From: CAYPPG01 sp964412555
Lineage (GTDB): Bacteria; Hinthialibacterota; Hinthialibacteria; Hinthialibacterales; Hinthialibacteraceae
Assembly (NCBI GenBank): GCA_964412555.1
Contig: CAYPPG010000043.1
Span: 1-64,000 of the forward strand
Direction: 5' to 3'
Length of the DNA stretch: 64,000 nt
A model generated the notes under the pieces. The model was given only the letters and a program-made list of their open reading frames with translations. It did no database searches and was not told the DNA's origin. This document shows positions 34,528-42,394 of this stretch, piece by piece. Position 1 is the first letter of the stretch. Every line of letters starts with the position of its first letter. Made by a program: the position numbers and the translations under genes.

Positions 34528-34806
34528 GGGTAGCCAGGACAAGACATCAGGTCTGTTTTGGCGACAGGTGCGCGATTCGGCAAGGGTAGACTTCGCTTAC
34601 CCTTGTTACCCGTTGCCTACAAGAGGGTAGCCAGGACAAGACGTCAGGTCTGTCCTGGCGACAGGTGCGCGATTCGGCAAGGGTAGACTTCGCTTACCCT
34701 TGTTACCCGTTGCCTACAAGAGGGTAGCCAGGACAAGACGTCAGGTCTGTCCTGGCGGTGAGTGCGCGATTCGGCAAGGGTAGACTTCGCATACCCTTGC
34801 TACCTG
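34528..34806. repeat. 97-bp tandem repeat, three units
   Basis: GGGTAGCCAGGACAAGAC starts at 34528, 34625 and 34722, exact period 97. Each unit includes a hairpin built from AAGGGTAGACTTCG and CTTACCCTTG. Related single pieces lie at 63362-63510. No gene in this gap. Confidence 0.92.
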
Positions 34807-34835
34807 TTTTAAAAAATTAAAAAGGAGAACCAAAA

Positions 34836-35786
34836 ATGCATTCAATTCTGACTCGGCGTGATGTATTGAAAACCGGTGTGGCAGCTGCTTCTTTTGCCGC
34901 TGCGCCGATATCATTCGCCGGTAACGGCGAAAAGAAATCCCCGCTTGATTTGACCATCGGCATGGCGACTACGGAATTTCGGACTTATACAAATGCTCAA
35001 CTCGCCAAGGAACTGGCTGCGGAAGACATTCATACAATCCAACTCTTCTTGACTCAAACAGACAGCAATTATTGGAGGTATAACGGCCGAAGCGATTTGT
35101 CGGATTTATCGGAAAAACGTTGTAAGGAAATTGCCGACATTTATCGTTCTGAAGGAATCTCGATTCATAGTATCGGTGTCTATACCAACCTGATTCATCC
35201 GGATGCGGCGGAGCGGAAAGCCAATCTGGCTTATTTTGAAGGCATGATGAAGGTTGGCACATATATGAAGGTAAATACCTTTATTACGGAAGCAGGTCAT
35301 TATCATGATCCGAACAAACCGGCTCCTGCCATCGAATATCACTTTCAGCAAGAAGTCTGGAAACAAATGCTGGAAACAGCAAATAAACTAGCCTCATTGG
35401 CTGAACAATATAATGCAACCGTTTTATTCGAACCGTTTTACCGTCATTTTTTTGCCAGCGCAAAAAGAACACGAGTGTTTCTGGAAGAAGCCGGTTCCCC
35501 TCGGCTTCGAGTTTTGTTGGATCCGGCCAACCTGCTTGAATTGAATGACGTGGATGAGATGTTCGAGCAGCTCCATCCTTATATCGGCTGCCTTCATGCC
35601 AAAGACCGCAAATTGCACATCGACCGCGGCGTTCCTGCAGGGCAAGGCGATCTTGATTATGTGAAGTTTGTCACTTTGACGGCCAAATATACACCCAAGG
35701 CGCCGCTTATCATGGAATATGTCGGTCAGGATACCTACAAAGCGGCTCTGGCGCACTTGCGTAAGAAAATACAAGAAGCCGTATGA
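34836..35786 (+). CDS. Exported sugar phosphate isomerase/epimerase-like TIM barrel
   Basis: A 316-residue protein of the xylose-isomerase-like (AP endonuclease 2) superfamily. A twin-arginine type signal TRRDVLKTG with AAASFAAAP follows the start. The barrel has the expected metal ligands: a glutamate in LFEPFYRHF, an aspartate in LLDPANLLE, a histidine in GCLHAKDRK, and a final glutamate in LIMEYVG. Family members isomerise or epimerise sugars. It is 48 bases before the sugar porter gene and AAGGAG precedes the start. Confidence 0.82.
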   Translation: MHSILTRRDVLKTGVAAASFAAAPISFAGNGEKKSPLDLTIGMATTEFRTYTNAQLAKELAAEDIHTIQLFLTQTDSNYWRYNGRSDLSDLSEKRCKEIADIYRSEGISIHSIGVYTNLIHPDAAERKANLAYFEGMMKVGTYMKVNTFITEAGHYHDPNKPAPAIEYHFQQEVWKQMLETANKLASLAEQYNATVLFEPFYRHFFASAKRTRVFLEEAGSPRLRVLLDPANLLELNDVDEMFEQLHPYIGCLHAKDRKLHIDRGVPAGQGDLDYVKFVTLTAKYTPKAPLIMEYVGQDTYKAALAHLRKKIQEAV

Positions 35787-35834
35787 ATATAAATTGAAAT
35801 CCGAATGTTCGAATGGAAATAAACGGGGAACAAC

Positions 35835-37238
35835 ATGCAAAACAACTTTTCGTATAACTTGACCTTTGTTTGGCGGATCTGTCTTGTCGCCGCCATGGGG
35901 GGATTGCTCTTTGGCTACGATTGGGTGGTCGTTGGAGGCGCACGCCCGTTCTATGAACCCTACTTTGACTTGACCTCACCGGGGATGCAGGGATGGGGAG
36001 CCAGTTCGGCGCTGATCGGCTGTTTGCTCGGCGCCATGATAAGCGGCATGCTAAGCGACCGGTATGGAAGAAAACGCCTTCTCGTCCTGGCAGGCGCGCT
36101 GTTTACGGTTTCGGCGATTGGCACCGGCTGGGCATGGAATTTTTTCTGGTTCAATGTGTTCCGGATTATCGGGGGAGTTGGCATCGGTTTAGCCTCCAAT
36201 TTGTCGCCGATGTATATCGCCGAAATCTCACCGGCCAAACTGCGCGGCCGCTTTGTTTCCGTCAATCAACTTACGATTGTCATCGGGGTGCTTCTCGCCC
36301 AAGTTATCAACTGGTTGATTTCGTTGATCGATCAACAACTTCCGGATAACGCCACGACCGAGATGATCTTGAACAGCTGGAACGGCCAATACGGTTGGCG
36401 GTGGATGTTCGCCGCGGAAGCGGTTCCGGCGTTTTTATTTTTTCTCCTGATGTTTTTCGTACCGGAAAGCCCACGTTGGCTGATCAAAAAAGGAAAAGAT
36501 CAATTGGCGGAATCGATTTTGACTCGTATCGGTGGATCTGAGTATGCCCGCTATGAAGTGGACGACATCAAACAAACATTGGCAAAGCAAGAAATCACGC
36601 GCGTCAATTTCCGAGATTTATTTGAACCCAAGTTGATGAAGGTCATTCTGATCGGCATCATTTTAGCGGTATACCAGCAGTGGTGTGGAATCAATGTCAT
36701 CTTTTATTATGCTTCCGATATTTTTCAAGCTGCAGGCTATGACGTCAAAGACGTCATGCTCAATATAGTCATTACCGGTCTGGTGATGTTGTTCTTTACG
36801 TTCATCGCAATTGGAACCGTGGATCGCTTCGGCCGAAAGATTCTCATGCTCATCGGTTCCGCCGGACTCGCTCTGAGCTATGGTTTGGTGGGTTTGAGTT
36901 TTTATATGGAGACAACCGGCATTCTGGTTGTCGTCCTGACCGTTACTGCGATTTCTTTTTATTCCTTTTCCCTTGCCCCAATTGTTTGGGTTTTGCTGTC
37001 GGAAATCTTTCCCAACCGAATTCGAGGAGCGGCCATGTCGATTGCCGTCTTTTCTTTATGGGTAGGCTGTTTCACGCTAAGTTATTCATTTCCGAGTATT
37101 AACGAAAGTCTAGGATCAGCCCTGACCTTCTGGTTGTATGGAGTGATTTGCCTGGCCGGTTTTCTATTTGTTTGGAAGGTCTTGCCGGAAACCAAAGGGA
37201 AGTCACTTGAAGATATTGAAAGGGAATTGGTGGATTGA
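35835..37238 (+). CDS. Sugar porter (MFS) family transporter
   Basis: A 467-residue, 12-helix MFS protein of the sugar porter family (xylose/glucose H+ symporter type). Signature motifs: DRYGRKRLL after helix 2, PESPRWL before the central loop, DRFGRKILM, and PETKGKSLEDIE at the C-terminus. QQWCGINVIFYYA in helix 7 matches the sugar-binding QQ.(S/C)GIN motif. It imports a hexose or pentose, likely feeding the two exported enzymes upstream. Gene spacing suggests cotranscription with 34836. Confidence 0.92.
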   Translation: MQNNFSYNLTFVWRICLVAAMGGLLFGYDWVVVGGARPFYEPYFDLTSPGMQGWGASSALIGCLLGAMISGMLSDRYGRKRLLVLAGALFTVSAIGTGWAWNFFWFNVFRIIGGVGIGLASNLSPMYIAEISPAKLRGRFVSVNQLTIVIGVLLAQVINWLISLIDQQLPDNATTEMILNSWNGQYGWRWMFAAEAVPAFLFFLLMFFVPESPRWLIKKGKDQLAESILTRIGGSEYARYEVDDIKQTLAKQEITRVNFRDLFEPKLMKVILIGIILAVYQQWCGINVIFYYASDIFQAAGYDVKDVMLNIVITGLVMLFFTFIAIGTVDRFGRKILMLIGSAGLALSYGLVGLSFYMETTGILVVVLTVTAISFYSFSLAPIVWVLLSEIFPNRIRGAAMSIAVFSLWVGCFTLSYSFPSINESLGSALTFWLYGVICLAGFLFVWKVLPETKGKSLEDIERELVD

Positions 37239-37244
37239 TAAGAA

Positions 37245-37275
37245 TTGTGGTGCAGACCAGAGGTCTGCACCACAA
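37245..37275. repeat. Inverted repeat of the TTGTGGTGCAGAC family
   Basis: TTGTGGTGCAGACC and its complement flank a 3-base loop, a 14-bp stem right after the MFS gene. Related elements are at 43286-43346 and 62476-62560. It may end transcription, but no T-run follows. Confidence 0.75.
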
Positions 37276-37349
37276 AACATGCAAAGAAAAAGCCCTGAGA
37301 AGACATTTCTTCATAGGGCCAAATCAATATCCATATCCAGGTAAATTCA

Positions 37350-38105
37350 CTATTCAATAATCATCCAATTTTCCACACCGGTGGTATCGTATTCCAATTC
37401 CACATCGCGGAACCACGTGTATTGAATCGTATCCACCATATGGGCGGTTACCGCCAAACCGACATAGAACGGATCTTCCAATGCGAGCGTTTGAGTCGTT
37501 TGCACCTGATACCACTCACCGTCTCCGAGGGTATCCTGAACGTAAATGTTCCATTGATCCCCGATTTTTTCAATTTTCACGGGGGGCCATTCGTCATCAA
37601 AATACCCCCAATCGGAAAGCACTAAACGGTTGCTGCCATCACTTGTACTTTCACCATCTTGCTCGGTTCTCATTTGCCAGCTATATTGACCGTCGCGCCG
37701 GATTCGGTTGCCAAAATTCACAGAACCGGGGCTTAAGTCTTGCCGGGCCATCAGCATCCCTTTAATCCACTCATCCGTGCTGGTGCTTCGATCCGAAAAA
37801 TCGTGCTGCATCCGTGCAGATAGAGTAAAATCGCCGCTGATCTGCTTGAACAAGAAATGGAACTGGTCAAAGGTACCCCAGATATCGACACCCGCACCGG
37901 AAATCTCGTATGTCTCCGTGGCTACATCATACGTTGCGCTACCCGCAGGGCCATAATTTTCAATAGCGTCATAGATATCGGCATGACCTTCGAAGAGTGG
38001 ATCCCCTTCCGGGGCGGGCAGGATTTCCTGTGCCCCAATTACCGGATACAGCACAAAGCCGATCAGGAACAAAAACATAAACACTTTTTGCCATACACGT
38101 AACAT
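37350..38105 (-). CDS. Secreted DUF1349-like beta-sandwich protein
   Basis: A 251-residue exported protein from the ATG at 38105 (GGGAGGT site 8 bases upstream). Signal peptide at 1-23. The rest is one domain paralogous to the centre of the LamG protein at 1447: shared blocks are 'GSA.YD....Y.(V/I)SG.G.DI.G..D.FH(Y/F)L', 'SG.F...', 'G.M.RQ(E/D)', and 'DP(L/F)YVGLAVT'. Such domains resemble concanavalin-A-like lectins. The tail VENWMIIE resembles VDDFMLY of the other protein. Role probably glycan binding. Confidence 0.7.
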   Translation of the reverse strand: MLRVWQKVFMFLFLIGFVLYPVIGAQEILPAPEGDPLFEGHADIYDAIENYGPAGSATYDVATETYEISGAGVDIWGTFDQFHFLFKQISGDFTLSARMQHDFSDRSTSTDEWIKGMLMARQDLSPGSVNFGNRIRRDGQYSWQMRTEQDGESTSDGSNRLVLSDWGYFDDEWPPVKIEKIGDQWNIYVQDTLGDGEWYQVQTTQTLALEDPFYVGLAVTAHMVDTIQYTWFRDVELEYDTTGVENWMIIE

Positions 38106-38380
38106 TACAATATACCTCCCTAAAGATGAAATGATTATCCGGATTGGCATCCGGATGGAATGCGGGACAAATCTTACATATTAAAATAATATCTCAAGTG
38201 TACTGATTTTTATTTGCCGATTTCATGAGAGAATGGAAAAATAGACTGACAGGCCACTCAAAGGATGCTTCTATTCAACATTTTTTTTGATATCTGCCCT
38301 TGAATTTGCTTTGGAAGTAACGAAAGTATTGTTATGTCAACAAAATTATGTTAAGAGATTATGCATGATAGGTGAATTGT
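38106..38380. other. Intergenic region, nothing recognised
   Basis: AT-rich stretch between divergent genes. GATAGGTG before the ATG at 38381 is a weak ribosome site. No repeat, RNA or promoter stood out. Confidence 0.3.
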
Positions 38381-38608
38381 ATGATGCAAGCCATTAAAGA
38401 AAAAGTCTGCATTCAGCCCGGAGGAATCATCGAGGTTAAAAGACCTGAACTACCTGCGGGAACTATTGCCGAGGTGATTATTATAGTTGAGGAATCCACA
38501 AATGCATCTCCCGAGGAACCGATTACGTCTTTTTTTGGCAAAGTAAAAGGCTGTTTTAGTAATGGTGAAGAAGCCGATATGTTCCTTCGTTCGGAGCGGG
38601 ATTCATGA
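38381..38608 (+). CDS. Small antitoxin-like protein without a partner
   Basis: A 75-residue protein. The N-terminal part (CIQPGGIIEVKRPELPAG) forms a short beta-rich barrel-like stretch, and the C-terminus, FFGKVKGCFSNGEEADMFL then RSERDS, closely resembles the toxin-binding tail of small antitoxins found before PIN genes. No toxin follows; the next gene is a pseudopilin. It is an orphan antitoxin by inference. The ATG at 38381 was chosen for its AGGTG spacing. Confidence 0.5.
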   Translation: MMQAIKEKVCIQPGGIIEVKRPELPAGTIAEVIIIVEESTNASPEEPITSFFGKVKGCFSNGEEADMFLRSERDS

Positions 38609-38642
38609 GACCTTTCAGAGATTGAGGTGAAATAAAACCACC

Positions 38643-38671
38643 TTGACTTTTAAGCAAATATTCCATACATT
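38643..38671 (+). promoter_or_regulatory. Promoter of pseudopilin 2
   Basis: TTGACT (38643-38648), 17-nt spacer, TACATT (38666-38671), then about 33 bases to the start codon. The same pattern, with an 18-nt spacer, precedes pseudopilin 1. Confidence 0.5.
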
Positions 38672-38704
38672 CAATGCGAAATATGACTATGAGGGAGGTT
38701 ATTC

Positions 38705-39346
38705 ATGAAACAAGCCTTTACTCTCATTGAATTGCTGATTGTTGTTGCCATCATCGGTATCTTGGCGGCGATTGCCGTTCCCAATTTTTTGAACGCTCAA
38801 ATTCGTGCGAAAGCGGCACGCTGTTATGCCGATATGCGATCTATCGGTACGGCGATCGAGCAGCTGCGGATGGATCGAGGGGTTATGCTCGTCGATTGGT
38901 GGGATGACGATGACGACTGGGGGCATAAACGTCTTACCGAAGTGTTTAACCTAATTGGGGCGGGGCCGGATTTCGAAGCGCGGGGAAGAAACGCCGTGCT
39001 TGCACCGCTTACGAGTCCGATTCAGTATATTGCATCCATGCCACAGGATCCCTTCCAGGATAAACCTGATATTCGGGGGCCTTATTACTATTATGTGGAT
39101 AACGATCCGGAAGCCACGCGCGAGGATCACGATTTCCCCGCCTACCGGATGGCTACCGCACATTTATATGGAAACAAACCGTTGAAAGACGGGGATTGGG
39201 CGCTTGGGGGGATCGGGCCGGACGGTGCCTGGTATGGGAGTTCGTGGACAGACGATATCTCCAATGCACGTGGAAGCAAGTACGATCCCAGCAATGGTTT
39301 AAGCAGCCGTGGCGATATTATGTTGACAAACCGTGGAATCGATTAA
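38705..39346 (+). CDS. Type II/IV pseudopilin-like prepilin 2
   Basis: A 213-residue prepilin with a very short leader, MKQA, then FTLIELLIVVAIIGILAA; cleavage falls between Ala and Phe. The downstream helix (VPNFLNAQIRAKAARCYAD) is nearly the same as in the protein at 31655. The globular tail carries GGIGPDGAWYG and DPSNGLSSRGDIML, the shared C-terminal motif of the three pilins here. A strong GAGGGAGG site precedes the start. Confidence 0.85.
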   Translation: MKQAFTLIELLIVVAIIGILAAIAVPNFLNAQIRAKAARCYADMRSIGTAIEQLRMDRGVMLVDWWDDDDDWGHKRLTEVFNLIGAGPDFEARGRNAVLAPLTSPIQYIASMPQDPFQDKPDIRGPYYYYVDNDPEATREDHDFPAYRMATAHLYGNKPLKDGDWALGGIGPDGAWYGSSWTDDISNARGSKYDPSNGLSSRGDIMLTNRGID

Positions 39347-39449
39347 TCCTATACTCTTTTCACCCCTTCCAACATTTTTGACTTTTTTATCTTATACGTT
39401 ATAATCCATACCATATTTTTATTCTATTTTCTATTTCGGGGACAGTACC

Positions 39450-39647
39450 ATGGTAAAGGAACAAGAACAAGCCGTAGAAGAAAAACCAAAGCGAAGAAGA
39501 GGCCGGCCGCCAGGATCGACGAATTCCAATAGTTGGAAACCGTTCGAACAAGTCGTCTGCACCCTATCCGAGGCGGAGAAAAACGAGATCATCGAGCACG
39601 CACGGGAGATCGATTTGTTATACGTGCCTAAGCACTACAAAAAGTGA
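39450..39647 (+). CDS. Small basic protein with an AT-hook-like motif
   Basis: A 65-residue protein. Residues 13-22 read KRRRGRPPGS, an AT-hook-like core (RGRP) typical of minor-groove DNA binding, followed by a predicted helical C-terminal segment (LSEAEKNEIIEHARE). No family was recognised. Six bases separate its stop from a small membrane protein gene, so the two may be one transcript that ends at the terminator at 39821. Confidence 0.55.
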   Translation: MVKEQEQAVEEKPKRRRGRPPGSTNSNSWKPFEQVVCTLSEAEKNEIIEHAREIDLLYVPKHYKK

Positions 39648-39653
39648 GGAAGG

Positions 39654-39776
39654 ATGGTACAGCATTCGATGCGTCAAAAATGGTTTCTCTCGAATCCGGT
39701 TCTGTATTGGTCAGCATTGACATTCATTGTCGCATTAATGGCGAGTGTGTATCTGATCGTTCAGTGGGTTTGCTGA
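39654..39776 (+). CDS. Small single-span membrane protein
   Basis: A 40-residue frame reads MVQHSMRQKWFLSNP, then a membrane helix (about 18-38, WSALTFIVALMASVYLIV) and WVC. GAGGAAGG lies just upstream of the ATG, and an internal ATG at 39669 has better spacing. Function unknown; it is followed by a clear terminator, which supports a real gene. Confidence 0.5.
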   Translation: MVQHSMRQKWFLSNPVLYWSALTFIVALMASVYLIVQWVC

Positions 39777-39820
39777 GAGATCATCCCATCTCAAAGAAAA
39801 AGAATTCCGTGTAGGCGAAG

Positions 39821-39849
39821 AAAGAGGGGCGTTGATTCCCCTCTTTTTT
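39821..39849 (+). terminator. Rho-independent terminator
   Basis: Stem AAAGAGGGG (39821-39829), 8-base loop, CCCCTCTTT (39838-39846), followed by further T residues. It follows the small membrane protein gene. Confidence 0.85.
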
Positions 39850-39871
39850 ATTGCAGATTCTTACTTCCGGT

Positions 39872-40177
39872 CTACCATTCATCGTCTTGCGGGAAAAGGC
39901 TCCTATGTTTGACCCCTTGGCGTTTTTGCGCCATCCAGTCCTGCACGGTATCCCGCCATGTCAGGTAGTGTTCGGTTTGTTGGTGGGTGGTGAAATCTTC
40001 AGGAGTTCGATACACTTCATAGAGGAAAAACCGATTCTCGTCATCGACAGCCTGCAGAACATCGAAACGGACATTTCCGGGTTCTTTTCGTGTTTCGAGG
40101 GCATTTTCCAAAGTTGCCTGGATGAAATCCTGCGCATGTCCGGGCACGACATGAACGGTGACACAAACAACGTACAT
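39872..40177 (-). CDS. ABM-domain monooxygenase, LsrG-like
   Basis: A 101-residue antibiotic-biosynthesis-monooxygenase fold protein. GAGGAG sits nine bases before the ATG at 40177. The pattern VCVTVHVVPGHAQDFI, ETRKEPGNVRFDVLQ and FFLYEVYRTPEDF...HQQTEHYL fits LsrG and related small enzymes that handle autoinducer-2 breakdown products or oxidise quinols. The substrate cannot be told, so no gene name is given. It is divergent from lpdA. Confidence 0.7.
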   Translation of the reverse strand: MYVVCVTVHVVPGHAQDFIQATLENALETRKEPGNVRFDVLQAVDDENRFFLYEVYRTPEDFTTHQQTEHYLTWRDTVQDWMAQKRQGVKHRSLFPQDDEW

Positions 40178-40328
40178 TTGATTCTTCTCCTCTCTTCCAA
40201 CGATCGTTTTGCAATCATACCACGTAGAGAAGATGCATTCCATTGTCGCGATTCGGCTTTCCGAATCCGGATTCAACCGGTACTATTTTAGATATCATTG
40301 AAACAGAAACAAGAAAACGGATTGATCT

Positions 40329-41717
40329 ATGAATGTTAACCTTACTATTATTGGAGCCGGGCCGGGCGGATATGTCGCTGCGATTCGTGCGGCGCAGTTG
40401 GGTATGAAAGTCGTCCTTGTCGAAAAAGACCGGCCGGGCGGGTTGTGTTTGAATTGGGGCTGTATTCCCAGTAAAGCACTGCTCAAAAGCGCTGAATTGT
40501 ACGAGAAATTAAAAAAAGGCGGAGTGTACGGTCTGAAAGCGGATCATGTCGATTATGATTTGGCGGCCATTGTAGACCGCAGCCGGGGGATATCCGACCG
40601 TATCGTCAAAGGTGTCGAGTTCCTTTTCAAAAAATACAATATTCAACTGATCAAAGGCACCGCCACTCTCGTTTCTCCGACAACAGTCAGTGTCCAATCG
40701 AATCGTGAAACGACGTCGATAGACAGTGATCATATCATTCTTGCAACAGGCACGCATCCTCGTGACCTTCCTGGTATTTCCCGTGACGGGGAACGCATTA
40801 TTTCCAGCAAGGAAGCCATGACGCTGAAAGAATTGCCTTCCCGCTTGGTCGTTGTTGGGGCAGGAGCCATCGGGATGGAATTCGCCTATTATTATGCCTG
40901 CCTTGGTTCCAAGGTGACGATTCTGGAAGCGCTGGATCGTGTGTTGCCGGTCGAAGATGATGAAATTTCCGCCGAAGTGGCCAAGTGTTTTCGGCGCAAG
41001 GGCATCAAGAGCGAAACCGGCGCAAAAGTTACATCCGTGGAACGAGAAGGGAATGAAGTGAAAATCGCATACGAAGCCGGTGGAAACCAAAAATCGATCA
41101 CAGCGGATGTAACGCTGATCGCCATCGGAGTCGAAGCGAATACGGATGGATTGGGTTTGGAATCACTCGGTGTAAAAACGTACAAGCACGGCATATCCGT
41201 TAACGAACATATGAGAACATCGGTGCCTACGATTTATGCGATCGGCGATGTGATCGGTCCGCCTTGGTTGGCGCATGTGGCTTCCGCGGAAGGTGTGCAT
41301 GCCGTCGAATGGATCGCGGGCAAAAAACCAACAATTATTGACTATGATTCCGTCCCCGGCTGCATTTACTGCAAACCGGAAGTGGCGAGCGTAGGTTATA
41401 CGGAACGGCGTGCCAAGGAGGAAGGGATCGATTATACTCTCGGGAAATTTTCGTTTCGCGCCAGCGGCCGCGCTATTGCAGTCGGAGATGCGGATGGATT
41501 CGTGAAATTGCTGTTCGAAAAGGAATATGGTGAGCTAATCGGCGCTCATATTGTCGGGGGAGAAGCCACAGAAATGATTCATGAGCTAGTCGTAGCGAAG
41601 AATCTCGAAGCCACGGCGGACGATATCGGAAAAACCATTCATGCCCACCCCACCCTTGGCGAGTCCATCATGGAAGCGGCGTTGGACAGCATTGGGGAAA
41701 GGATTCATGGTGCTTAA
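40329..41717 (+). CDS. lpdA: Dihydrolipoyl dehydrogenase (E3)
   Basis: A 462-residue FAD flavoprotein of normal E3 length that reoxidises dihydrolipoyl groups of 2-oxoacid dehydrogenases or the glycine cleavage system with NAD+. FAD motif IIGAGPGGYVAA, redox-active Cys40/Cys45 in GLCLNWGCIPSKA, NAD motif VVGAGAIGMEFA, and the C-terminal catalytic His in HAHPTLGES. Its last 11 bases overlap lipB, and lipA follows, so the three form a lipoate cluster. The E1 and E2 genes are not here. Confidence 0.95.
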   Translation: MNVNLTIIGAGPGGYVAAIRAAQLGMKVVLVEKDRPGGLCLNWGCIPSKALLKSAELYEKLKKGGVYGLKADHVDYDLAAIVDRSRGISDRIVKGVEFLFKKYNIQLIKGTATLVSPTTVSVQSNRETTSIDSDHIILATGTHPRDLPGISRDGERIISSKEAMTLKELPSRLVVVGAGAIGMEFAYYYACLGSKVTILEALDRVLPVEDDEISAEVAKCFRRKGIKSETGAKVTSVEREGNEVKIAYEAGGNQKSITADVTLIAIGVEANTDGLGLESLGVKTYKHGISVNEHMRTSVPTIYAIGDVIGPPWLAHVASAEGVHAVEWIAGKKPTIIDYDSVPGCIYCKPEVASVGYTERRAKEEGIDYTLGKFSFRASGRAIAVGDADGFVKLLFEKEYGELIGAHIVGGEATEMIHELVVAKNLEATADDIGKTIHAHPTLGESIMEAALDSIGERIHGA

Positions 41718-42357
41718 AACCGATGTTTCACTTCCCGTCGAGTACTGGGATTCCTCGATTTCCTATGAAGAAACGGTTCGGCGGCAGGAAGATTTTGTGC
41801 AGCGGGGAGAAGAAGCACTTCTCTTTTGCGAACATCCTCCCACGATCACACTCGGAACCGCAACGGAAAAAGGAGATCTTCTCTTTCCGAATATTTATTA
41901 CGAACGTCAGGGAATCGATATCTATAAAAGTCCACGTGGCGGCAAAGCCACTTATCACGGTCCTGGCCAGATGGTTTTTTATCCGATTTTGAATTTACGT
42001 CGACGAAATATCACGATTCATGAGCATCTGCGTCTATTGGAAGAAGTGATGCTGCGCCTGTGCTCGATGTATGGAGTGAAGGCGCGTACGATCGAAGGAA
42101 AAACGGGTGCATGGGTGGAGAACCGAAAAATCGGATTTATCGGCATCCGTGTACGGCGCGGATTTGTTTTCCATGGCTGCTCGGTGAATGTTGCGCCTCA
42201 GGAGGAGGTATTTCGCATGATTGTTCCGTGTGGAATGCCGCAATTATCTGTGACCTCACTGCAGGAGGAAACGGGAATGACTTACGAAATGCGTCACGTT
42301 GCAGATACAATGAAAGGGATATTTTTCCGTATCGCCGGCATCCTGCCGGCCCGTTGA
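41707..42357 (+). CDS. lipB: LipB, octanoyltransferase
   Basis: A 216-residue enzyme that moves octanoyl from ACP to the lipoyl domains of E2 or GcvH. The start at 41707, inside the end of lpdA, is set by homology. Family motif SPRGGKATYHGPGQ (Lys80 where most have Gln), catalytic Lys141 in NRKIGFIG and catalytic Cys175 in VPCGM. The final residues, AGILPAR, are not part of the family: they are coded by a dispersed hairpin repeat (42334-42350) that supplies the 3' end of the frame. Confidence 0.9.
   Translation: MVLKTDVSLPVEYWDSSISYEETVRRQEDFVQRGEEALLFCEHPPTITLGTATEKGDLLFPNIYYERQGIDIYKSPRGGKATYHGPGQMVFYPILNLRRRNITIHEHLRLLEEVMLRLCSMYGVKARTIEGKTGAWVENRKIGFIGIRVRRGFVFHGCSVNVAPQEEVFRMIVPCGMPQLSVTSLQEETGMTYEMRHVADTMKGIFFRIAGILPAR
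42334..42350. repeat. Dispersed palindrome inside the lipB 3' end
   Basis: GCCGGCATCCTGCCGGC is the exact reverse complement of 1400-1416. Here it lies in frame within the last codons of lipB. Confidence 0.85.
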
Positions 42358-42394
42358 GTGCAGAACCGAGCGATCGATGATACAATAGTAAATT

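Noticed and set aside
41641..41706. Longer lipB start inside lpdA
   Set aside because: The extra 22 residues overlap the conserved HAHPTLGE end of lpdA and do not fit LipB; the start at 41707 matches the family.
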